64,000 nt of DNA from Fen-1359 sp963710355 (GTDB lineage Bacteria; Planctomycetota; Phycisphaerae; Sedimentisphaerales; Anaerobacaceae), in NCBI GenBank assembly GCA_963710355.1, contig CAVPZU010000003.1:372001-436000 (forward strand), read 5' to 3'. This document shows, one piece after another, positions 35,418-42,306 of this stretch; position 1 is the first letter of the stretch; every line of letters starts with the position of its first letter. The translations under genes were made by a program, and so were the position numbers. Below the pieces are notes generated by a model. That model made no database searches and was not told where the DNA came from. It worked only from the letters and a program-made list of their open reading frames with translations.

Positions 35418-36377
35418 ATGGACCGAATGTTTCTCAATGATAATTTGAAAATTTTTTCAGGCACAAGCAATGTAGGCCTGGCAAAGGCAATCTGCGACTA
35501 TCTTGAGGTGCCGCTGGGCGGCGCAAAAATCGGCCGCTTTCCGGACGGCGAAAAGTCAATCCGCATCGAGGACGACGTCCGCGGCAGGGATTGTTATGTG
35601 GTGCAGTCAACCTGCAATCCCGGCGATGAGTATCTAATGGAACTGCTCATTTATCTTGACTGCCTCCGCAGGGCAAGTGCAAGACGCATAACCGCCGTCA
35701 TTCCGTACTACGGCTACGCCCGCCAGGACAGAAAAGACGAAGGACGTGTGCCAATCACGGCAAAACTGGTCGCCAATCTTATCACTACCGCCGGCGCCGA
35801 CAGGGTCCTTACGATTGACCTGCACGCCCACCAGCTGCAGGGATTCTTCGATATCCCAGTTGACCACCTGATGGGCGAACTTGTGCTGGGCAAATACTTC
35901 CACGATAAAAAATTAAAAAACCTCGCGGTGGTGGCGCCGGACGTCGGAAATATAAAAATTGCGGCAAAGTATGCCTCGCGGCTCGGAGCAGAGCTTGCTA
36001 TCATCTTCAAGAGGAGACTGTCGGACAGCGACGTAAAGGCTCAGGAAATCATCGGTGAGGTAAAAAATAAAAACATCCTTATGTGCGACGACATCATCGC
36101 AACGGGCGGGACAATCTGCAGCGCAGTCAGTCTTGTCAGGAAGAGAGGCGCTCTTGACGTCTACGTCGGCGCAACACACGGCGTATTCGCAGGAAATGCC
36201 CTCGAAAAACTATCGGAAGCTTCGATAAAGGAAATAGTAGTCACCGACACAATACCTCTGAATTCCGAAAACAAAAAAACCGGTAAAGTCAAAGTGCTGA
36301 GTGTCGCTGCAATGCTGGGCGAGGCCATAAAACGTATCCACAGGGACCAGTCGGTCAGCAGTCTTTTCAACCAGTAA
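35418..36377 (+). CDS. prs: ribose-phosphate pyrophosphokinase
   Basis: Makes PRPP from ribose 5-phosphate and ATP for nucleotide, His and Trp synthesis. Motifs: FSGTSNVGLAKAICDYL, the VIPYYGYARQDRK ATP/flexible-loop block near residue 96, HAHQLQGFFDIPVDHL, and the PRPP loop MCDDIIATGGTI near residue 219. 319 residues, class I length. First of prs-rplY-pth-rpsF-ssb-rpsR-rplI, a common bacterial order. Confidence 0.97.
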   Translation: MDRMFLNDNLKIFSGTSNVGLAKAICDYLEVPLGGAKIGRFPDGEKSIRIEDDVRGRDCYVVQSTCNPGDEYLMELLIYLDCLRRASARRITAVIPYYGYARQDRKDEGRVPITAKLVANLITTAGADRVLTIDLHAHQLQGFFDIPVDHLMGELVLGKYFHDKKLKNLAVVAPDVGNIKIAAKYASRLGAELAIIFKRRLSDSDVKAQEIIGEVKNKNILMCDDIIATGGTICSAVSLVRKRGALDVYVGATHGVFAGNALEKLSEASIKEIVVTDTIPLNSENKKTGKVKVLSVAAMLGEAIKRIHRDQSVSSLFNQ

Positions 36378-36409
36378 TAAATAATCAATAAATCTTTTGA
36401 GAGGATATT

Positions 36410-37117
36410 ATGGAACAGAAATTTACACTTAACGCAGATATAAGAGAGCAAAGAGGCTCGACATCAGCAGGGAAGTTGCGAAAACAGGGTCTTATACCGG
36501 CCATTATTTACGGTCACAAAAAAGATGCGATTGCAGTAACGTTGAACGCTCACGATTTCGACGAAGCAATACATCACGGCCGCAGACTGATGGACCTGAA
36601 GGTAGGCAACAAGAAGGAAAGCATCATCATAAAGGACCTTCAGTATGACCACCTCGGAAAATCAATCATCCACGCTGACCTGATGAGAGTCAGTGTCACC
36701 GACCTCGTGACGGTCACTGTGCCAATCGAGCTTAAAGGCACGGCAAAAGGCGCAGCAGAAGGCGGAGTCACCGTAGCTCACGCCTCGCAGCTTGAGGTCG
36801 AATGTAAAGTGACAGAAATTCCGGAAAAATTCACCGTCAACATCAAAGACCTCGTCGTCGGCGGGCACCTGTTTGCAAAAGATATCCAGATGCCCGAAGG
36901 CGTCAAGCTCAAAAGCGACCCCGAAACTCTGGTTGTATCCTGCACAACGGTTGCTGAAGTAAAGACAACCGAACAGGCAGAGCTGGAGGAGCCGGTCGCT
37001 CCTGAATTAATCAGCAAGGGCAAGAAGCTCGAGGAAGGCGAAGAGGAACAGGCAGAGATAAAACCTGAGGCAAAGGAAAAAGAAAAAGGAAAGGAAAAGG
37101 GAAAGGAAAAAGGATAA
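36410..37117 (+). CDS. rplY: 50S ribosomal protein L25 (general stress protein Ctc type)
   Basis: 5S rRNA-binding protein of the long Ctc form: N-terminal L25 domain (LNADIREQRGSTSAGKLRKQ, GLIPAIIYG) and a C-terminal TL5-type beta domain (VPIELKGTAKGAAEGG, DIQMPEGVKL). It ends in a ~35-residue Glu/Lys tail encoded by GGAAAAGGAAA repeats. GAGAGGATATT precedes the ATG. pth follows after 25 bases. Confidence 0.95.
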   Translation: MEQKFTLNADIREQRGSTSAGKLRKQGLIPAIIYGHKKDAIAVTLNAHDFDEAIHHGRRLMDLKVGNKKESIIIKDLQYDHLGKSIIHADLMRVSVTDLVTVTVPIELKGTAKGAAEGGVTVAHASQLEVECKVTEIPEKFTVNIKDLVVGGHLFAKDIQMPEGVKLKSDPETLVVSCTTVAEVKTTEQAELEEPVAPELISKGKKLEEGEEEQAEIKPEAKEKEKGKEKGKEKG

Positions 37118-37142
37118 AACCCTTAAGCCGGAAACCATCACA

Positions 37143-37712
37143 ATGGCTGAGACAAAAATGCTCGTCGGCCTCGGTAATCCCGGCGCCGAATATGCTCAAA
37201 CGCGACATAATGTCGGCTTTATGGTGATAGACCTGCTGGCAGGCTCTTTGAAAATCGACATAAACAGGCGAAAATTCAAAAGCCGTTTCGGCATCGGAGA
37301 ATTCGCCGGTAAAAAAGTGATGCTGCTCAAGCCTTGGCTGTATATGAACCAGTCGGGACAACCGGTCGCAACGGCCCTCGGTTTTTATAAATTAGCGCCG
37401 GCAGACCTGCTCGTCATCTCCGACGATATGTGGCTCGAACCAGGCAAAATACGGATTAGGGCGTCGGGCTCGGCGGGCGGTCATAACGGTCTGAAAGACA
37501 TCACCGAAAAACTCGGCACGGAAAACTTTCCCCGGCTGAGGGTGGGCATTGGCCAAAACGACCGGCAGGACGCCTACGATTACGTCTTAATCGCACCGGA
37601 CAGCCTGCAAAAACCGCTTATCGAAAAGGCAATTGAAAACGCCAGGGATGCGGCGTTGTGCTGGTTAGAACACGGAACTGACAGGGCAATGAACAAGTTC
37701 AACGCCCTTTGA
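37143..37712 (+). CDS. pth: peptidyl-tRNA hydrolase
   Basis: Releases peptides from peptidyl-tRNA that has dropped off the ribosome. Family blocks: LVGLGNPGAEYAQTRHNVGF with the catalytic His, KPWLYMNQSGQPV, SDDMWLEPGKIRIRASGSAG followed by GHNGLKDI, and FPRLRVGIG. 189 residues, normal. Confidence 0.97.
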   Translation: MAETKMLVGLGNPGAEYAQTRHNVGFMVIDLLAGSLKIDINRRKFKSRFGIGEFAGKKVMLLKPWLYMNQSGQPVATALGFYKLAPADLLVISDDMWLEPGKIRIRASGSAGGHNGLKDITEKLGTENFPRLRVGIGQNDRQDAYDYVLIAPDSLQKPLIEKAIENARDAALCWLEHGTDRAMNKFNAL

Positions 37713-37767
37713 TTGTTAACCAATAAGAAAATTTATTAAAATTTTAATTTTTCAGGAGGTATTTGAT

Positions 37768-38272
37768 TTGAAGACTGCTGCCAAAAAAGTTTATGAGGCG
37801 ATGTTTCTCGTCGATTCGGTTCAGGCCGCAACCGACTGGGAAGGAACCAACTCTTTAATAAAAACAATCCTCGAAAAGGCCGAGGCCCAAATCATCTCCA
37901 TCCGGAAATGGGATGAAAGGAAACTGGCCTACGACATCGCCAAAAAATCCAGAGGCGCATATATCCTCTGCTACTTTAATGCTCCGACCAGTAAAATCAC
38001 GCAGATAGAAAGAGACGTGCAGGCTCTCGGAAAAAATAATGCGGGTGTTGATTTTACGAGGCGACCACCTGACCAAAGAGGATATGGAAAAGGAAACGCC
38101 TATCGCAATAATGGAAAGGCAGGGGACGTCCCCGCAGGCTGAACCGGAACAGCAGGCAGAGCAGGGCTATCCGAAAAGATACAAAAAAGTGGAACAGCTT
38201 GACCAGGCAGCAAAGCAGGACGAGAAGGTAGAAACTGAAGATAATCCGCAGCAGCCGGATACGACCATATAG
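37768..38272 (+). CDS. rpsF: 30S ribosomal protein S6 (frameshifted)
   Basis: S6 binds S18 on the small subunit platform. The first frame (KVYEAMFLVDSVQAATDW, RKWDERKLAYDIAKKSRGAY) stops at 38142, but from QIERDV the expected continuation is in the next frame: LSEKIMRVLILRGDHL. Removing one base in CAGGCTCTCGG (about 38020-38026) restores it. The rest is a Gln/Glu-rich tail, giving ~167 residues. The start is TTG at 37768 behind a perfect AGGAGGT. Paired with rpsR after ssb, the classic rpsF-ssb-rpsR order. An inactivated S6 is unlikely, so a sequencing error is inferred. Confidence 0.93.
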
Positions 38273-38310
38273 TCCTGCTGAAATTATCAACAAACAGAAA
38301 GGGTAAGATT

Positions 38311-38739
38311 ATGAGCAGTTTCAATAAAGTCCTGTTAATGGGAAATCTGACCAGAGACCCCCAGCTTACTTACACGCCGACCAACACAGCGGTTGTCGAT
38401 TTCGGCCTGGCAATGAACCGCAAATGGACAGGCAAAGACGGCTCCCAGAAAGATGAGACCTGCTTTGTTGACTGCAGGGCCTTCGGCAAACTGGCGGAAA
38501 ATATAAATAAATATCTGAAAAAAGGTATGCCGCTCTTCGTTGAGGGCAGACTTACCTTCGATTCCTGGACCGGCAAAGACGGCTCCAAACACAGCAAGCA
38601 CAGAGTAACCGTCGAAAGTTTTAAATTCATCGGCTCTGCTTCAGGCTCAGCCACCTCATCAGCAGGACAGGCGGAGGCGCCGGCAGCTGAAGAAAATGAA
38701 CCTCAATCGCAAAAGGGCGACGATGATATTCCGTTTTAA
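38311..38739 (+). CDS. ssb: single-stranded DNA-binding protein
   Basis: OB-fold protein protecting ssDNA in replication and repair. MSSFNKVLLMGNLTRDPQL, VDFGLAMNRKW, FVDCRAFGKLAENI, LFVEGRLTFDSWTGKDGSK are standard SSB text. The 142-residue protein ends in an acidic tip DDDIPF that recruits partner proteins. Between rpsF and rpsR. Confidence 0.97.
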   Translation: MSSFNKVLLMGNLTRDPQLTYTPTNTAVVDFGLAMNRKWTGKDGSQKDETCFVDCRAFGKLAENINKYLKKGMPLFVEGRLTFDSWTGKDGSKHSKHRVTVESFKFIGSASGSATSSAGQAEAPAAEENEPQSQKGDDDIPF

Positions 38740-38804
38740 GGTTAAACAAAGACAGAAATTAAATAAAAGTTTTAAGTAAAGAACAACTGATTGAAGGAAT
38801 AAAA

Positions 38805-39077
38805 ATGAAACCGAGAAATGACGAAAGAAGAGAAAGTAGAGAAAGCAGAAACAAGACCACCGTAACGAACGTTCGTGAGAGGTCGCAGTGCCGCTTCTGC
38901 AGGAGAGGCGACAAATTCATTGACTACAAAGACATCGAGACGCTTCACCGGCTGCTGACCAACCGCGGCAAAATTTACTCCCGAAAAAGAAGCGGCAACT
39001 GTGCAGGCTGCCAAAGAAAAGTAAAGAGGGCGATTAAAAGGGCGCGCTTCATTGCACTATTGCCGTTCACAGCTTAA
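38805..39077 (+). CDS. rpsR: 30S ribosomal protein S18
   Basis: Partner of S6. 90 residues: basic N-terminus, then SQCRFCRRGDKFIDYKD, GKIYSRKRSGNCAGCQRKV and KRAIKRARFIALLPF. The Cys pairs (CRFC and CAGC) indicate the zinc-binding C+ form. AAGGAATAAA precedes the ATG. Confidence 0.97.
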   Translation: MKPRNDERRESRESRNKTTVTNVRERSQCRFCRRGDKFIDYKDIETLHRLLTNRGKIYSRKRSGNCAGCQRKVKRAIKRARFIALLPFTA

Positions 39078-39131
39078 AAAAAATAAACCCGAAAAAATTT
39101 AACAAAGAAAAGTTTCAAGGAGACTTATCCG

Positions 39132-39656
39132 ATGAAGGTTTTACTTTGCGAAGACGTTCAAAAAATCGGCTACTACGGCGACATCGTCGAGGTAGCAGAG
39201 GGTTACGCCAGAAACTTCCTGCTGCCGCAGCGGCTGGCGATTCTGCCTGACGAAAAAATACTACGCTCAATGGCACAGGAGAAGGGCAAGCGCACAGAAC
39301 AACGGCTGCGGGAACGCAAACGGCTGGAAGCTGCCGCCGCCGCCGTCAAAGGCGCCGAGGCCGTCATCTCGTCAAAGGCCAACGAGCAGGGCGTTCTGTT
39401 CGGCTCGGTCAGCCCGAAGGAAATCGTCGCCAACTTGCAGGCCCAAGGCTTCGATGTCGCAGAACACTTTGTCAGTCTCAAAGAGCATATCAAGACTGTC
39501 GGCTCGCACGAAGTAACATTAAGATTTGCCGAAGACCTCTCCGCAACGGTCACTGTCGTCGTTGTTGCAGAAGGCCAGTCCTCCGACCAGCCGCAGCCCG
39601 CACCACAAGAGCCGCAGCAGACAGACCAGCCGACTCCGCCCGACGAAAGACAATAA
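39132..39656 (+). CDS. rplI: 50S ribosomal protein L9
   Basis: MKVLLCEDVQKIGYYGDIVE and VAEGYARNFLLPQRLAI are the L9 N-terminal domain; a long central helix (EKGKRTEQRLRERKRLEAAA) links to the C-terminal domain (LFGSVSPKEIVANLQAQGFD). The last ~25 residues are Pro/Gln-rich (QPQPAPQEPQQTDQPTPPDE) and not part of the usual fold. Last gene of the ribosomal run; AAGGAG stands 9 bases before the ATG. Confidence 0.96.
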   Translation: MKVLLCEDVQKIGYYGDIVEVAEGYARNFLLPQRLAILPDEKILRSMAQEKGKRTEQRLRERKRLEAAAAAVKGAEAVISSKANEQGVLFGSVSPKEIVANLQAQGFDVAEHFVSLKEHIKTVGSHEVTLRFAEDLSATVTVVVVAEGQSSDQPQPAPQEPQQTDQPTPPDERQ

Positions 39657-39762
39657 TGTGAAATGAATAACCAATGTCGAAATTGAAGGTCATAAGTCAC
39701 AAGTCGTAAGTCACAAGGAAAACTATGCAATACGCATCACCCTTCACGCATTACTACAAAAG

Positions 39763-39837
39763 GGTGAGTGACGGGATTCGAACCCGTGACCCTCGGAACC
39801 ACAATCCGATGCTCTATCCAACTGAGCTACACTCACC
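39763..39837 (-). tRNA. tRNA-His (anticodon GTG)
   Basis: Minus-strand cloverleaf: extra G at -1 (39837), acceptor GTGAGTG/CACTCAC, D arm GCTC-AGTTGGATA-GAGC, anticodon arm TCGGA-TTGTGGT-TCCGA, T arm ACGGG-TTCGAAT-CCCGT, discriminator C at 39763 pairing with G-1, the His identity element. Flanked on both sides by short TAAGTCACAAG- and AATAGTAAATA-type microrepeats. Confidence 0.97.
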
Positions 39838-39970
39838 ATAAATATAGCGTAAAGCGTTCAGCGTATAGTGTAAATCTCTACGCCTTGCACCCTTTGCAGC
39901 CTCAAATAATCATCTCAAATTATAAATAATAAATAGTAAATAGTAAATAATAAATTGCTTCACCCCTGCC

Positions 39971-40555
39971 TCAGGCCTTGCCAAAATTCAGAGCCGCATA
40001 CTCTCCGAATAGTTCTTGTGCCTTCGCATCATAAGCCTTCGCCGCCGACACCTCATTGTCAAAATATCCGATAAATATCCACTTTCCCTTATAGACTATC
40101 ATCGCCTTCCACCTACCGGGGCTTTTCTGCCACGAGACGCCCTTGTATTGGGAGCTGCAATTGCCGCGTTTCTTCCTTTTGTTCCAGTTGTTATGCTCCT
40201 GTGTCACAATACGAAGATTTGCCCTGCGGTTGTCCAGACTGTTATGATTTATATGGTCAATACATTTTCCAGCCGGCATATCTAATATTTCCCGATGCAT
40301 CGGGATGTTGCGTTTTTTCCGCCCCCCTCTGTCTGCTCGCTCGGCATAAAATGTTCTTCCTTTTTTTGACGCATACCATTTATATCCGGAAAGTTTTTCG
40401 TAGTCCTCATCATCGACTATCGCAAATTGTCCCTGCGTAAGGGGAATCTTTCTGAACGAATAGCCGTATCGCAGCCGTCTATAAAAAAGCAGTATCTTTA
40501 CGCATACCTGATAGACAAATTCAGGCGCTTGTATTTTTATCTGAACCTCTCTCAC
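39971..40555 (-). CDS. HNH endonuclease with AP2 DNA-binding domain
   Basis: A 194-residue free-standing endonuclease of homing type. The HNH part includes NIPMHREILDMPAGKCIDHI and HNSLDNRRANLRIVTQEHN (His-Asn pattern), residues ~90-125. The C-terminal ~55 residues, SQYKGVSWQKSPGRWKAMIV to FIGYFDNEVSAAKAYDAKA, form an AP2/ERF domain as found in mobile endonucleases of bacteria and phages. GTG start at 40555. It lies 134 bases from tRNA-His and is not inside an intron or intein, so it may be selfish DNA or a domesticated nuclease. Confidence 0.85.
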   Translation of the reverse strand: MREVQIKIQAPEFVYQVCVKILLFYRRLRYGYSFRKIPLTQGQFAIVDDEDYEKLSGYKWYASKKGRTFYAERADRGGRKKRNIPMHREILDMPAGKCIDHINHNSLDNRRANLRIVTQEHNNWNKRKKRGNCSSQYKGVSWQKSPGRWKAMIVYKGKWIFIGYFDNEVSAAKAYDAKAQELFGEYAALNFGKA

Positions 40556-41279
40556 TTACCCTCTTCTGTTAGTGCATAGTGCTTAGTTCTTAGTTTATTA
40601 CGAAAACTCAAAACTAAAAACTAAGGACTTAAAACTAAAAGTCCCCCCTATAATTGTCCCAACCAGCGCAAAAGTTGCGAAAAAACTGCTTGCAGGTATG
40701 ATGGAAATTTCCCTAAGTGCTTATTTAGAAATGAATAAAAAAATTTGAAAAATTCTTATTTTGCGCGCCACCCCCCAGCGCGCTTGTGCGCACAACTCCG
40801 CTCAACTCGGTCTGTTGAAAAAGTCCCACATCCACGTTTTTTCAATCCCAATCCTCCTTTTTTCATTTTCTTTTCCGCCTGTTTCCTAAAATCAGTGTAA
40901 ATCAGTGTTAATCAGTGGTTAATTATAATTTTTTCCCAAAGGCAATCAACAAAAATTAAAAATCAGTGTTCATCAGTGTCAAAACTAAGGCCTGCTATTC
41001 GGCGCTATTATGAGATCACGTCTCTTTATAAGAAACTAACAAGTAATTGAATATAGTCCCGTATCTAATCTATAGACCTGAAACCTGTTGCACAGAGCAA
41101 CAGGTCTTTTTTGTATATTCATGTGAAAAAGGAGAGGGAGCTTTTACAAGAAATAATAGGGACAGTGGGGGTATTGAAAAAGTCCCACAAGTCCTCTATA
41201 ATAGCCATCCTGTATTGATGAACCAATAACTTCAGTCCGTGGCCGGAAAACGGCCGCAACAAACGATGAAAGGGATTTT
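40556..41279. other. gene-free accessory interval with direct repeat and terminator
   Basis: No credible gene. It holds TAAAACTAAAAACTAAGGAC microrepeats (40563-40641), AATCAGTG repeats (about 40890-40975), a 16-base direct repeat TTGAAAAAGTCCCACA at 40815-40830 and 41174-41189, and a terminator at 41083-41112. A GGCCG-GAAAA-CGGCC hairpin lies just before the GH16 gene (about 41231-41247). Confidence 0.55.
41083..41112 (+). terminator. intrinsic terminator without an obvious gene
   Basis: ACCTGTTGC (41083-41091), loop ACAGA, GCAACAGGT (41097-41105), then C and T6 (41107-41112): textbook plus-strand terminator. The nearest upstream plus-strand gene, rplI, ends 1.4 kb earlier, so an unannotated short transcript may end here. 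Confidence 0.75.
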
Positions 41280-42113
41280 ATGATGAGAAAAACAGGTACT
41301 CTTCTGCTGGTGCTGCTTTCACTGCTTTCGCTCGGCTGCCGCTCGCCCCAGAGTTCGGCGTCCGCGTATCCGGGCTATACGCTGGTCTTTGCCGATGAAT
41401 TTGACGGCAAGGCCCTCAATCTCGCCAACTGGACGCACGAGGTGGGCGACCAGTGGCACAACCAGGAACAGCAGGCCTATACGGACCGGCCGGAAAACTC
41501 CTATGTCAAAAACGGCAATCTGGTCATCGTCGCTCGAAAGGAATCGTACCACGGCAAATCGTTCACCTCGGCCCGGATCATTTCCCAGCATAAGCAGGAC
41601 TTCCGTTACGGCCGTATCGAAGCGAGCATCAAGCTTCCCCGCGGTAACGGCATGTGGCCGGCGTTCTGGATGATGCCCTCGGACGGTGTGTATGGCGAGT
41701 GGGCCGCCAGCGGCGAGATCGATATTATGGAAGCCAAAAATACACCCATGGAGATCCGAGCCAATCTGCACTTTGGAGGAATGTTCCCGAACAATGCCAG
41801 AACCGGCTCGTCGGCCTATTCCGACGGGTCCGATTTCTCGCGGGGCTACCACCTGTACGCAATCGAATGGGACCCCAAAGAGATCCGCTGGTACTGCGAC
41901 AACCATCTCTACAAAAGCACCGGCATCTGGTGGACCGGCAGCAAAACCGACAACGGCACGTTCCCGGCGCCGTTCAATCAGCGATTCTATATTCTGTTTA
42001 ACCTGGCGGTTGGCGGAGCGTATGTGAACTGCGTAGTCCCCGAATGCGTCACCGCGGACTTCCCGCAAAAGATGTACATAGACTACGTCAGAGTTTACCA
42101 GAAAAAAAATTAG
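41280..42113 (+). CDS. lipoprotein glycoside hydrolase family 16 (beta-glucanase type)
   Basis: Signal MMRKTGTLLLVLLSLLSLGC with lipobox LSLGC, so surface- or periplasm-anchored. The rest is one GH16 domain: FADEFDGKALNLANW, YGRIEASIKLPRGNGMWPAF, catalytic SGEIDIMEA (E-x-D-x-x-E) near residue 147, HLYAIEWDPKEIRWYCDN, YILFNLAVGGAYVN and MYIDYVRVYQ. Such enzymes cut beta-1,3 or mixed-linkage glucans (laminarin, lichenin) or agar-type galactans; the exact substrate is unclear. Codon use (frequent CGG, GATC-containing codons, few AAA) looks richer in GC than neighbours, and the flanks are repeat-rich, suggesting a mobile or recently gained gene. AAAGGGA before the ATG. Confidence 0.92.
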   Translation: MMRKTGTLLLVLLSLLSLGCRSPQSSASAYPGYTLVFADEFDGKALNLANWTHEVGDQWHNQEQQAYTDRPENSYVKNGNLVIVARKESYHGKSFTSARIISQHKQDFRYGRIEASIKLPRGNGMWPAFWMMPSDGVYGEWAASGEIDIMEAKNTPMEIRANLHFGGMFPNNARTGSSAYSDGSDFSRGYHLYAIEWDPKEIRWYCDNHLYKSTGIWWTGSKTDNGTFPAPFNQRFYILFNLAVGGAYVNCVVPECVTADFPQKMYIDYVRVYQKKN

Positions 42114-42248
42114 ATTGAACCGCCCCGACCGAGAATGGAAATGAGGCTCAGCGGCATAGTTGAGCAAGACTCTGCTTTCCATCGCTTGAACTAAGGGAAA
42201 TCTGTGGCTAATTATAATTTTTCTACAAAGGCAATCAACAAAAATCAA

Positions 42249-42276
42249 AAGGCCGACAGTTTTCACTGTCGGCCTT
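42249..42276 (-). terminator. ppdK terminator
   Basis: AAGGCCGACAGT (42249-42260), TTTC loop, ACTGTCGGCCTT (42265-42276): a 12-bp perfect stem 31 bases after the ppdK stop, running into TTGATTTTTG on the minus strand. Convergent with the GH16 gene, it may serve both. Confidence 0.8.
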
Positions 42277-42306
42277 CGTAAAATTCTAATCACTATGCAC
42301 TAATCC

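Noticed and set aside
41319..42293. 324-codon minus-strand frame opposite the GH16 gene
   Set aside because: Shadow of the GH16 reading frame; runs through its catalytic region antisense and lacks a plausible ribosome binding site.
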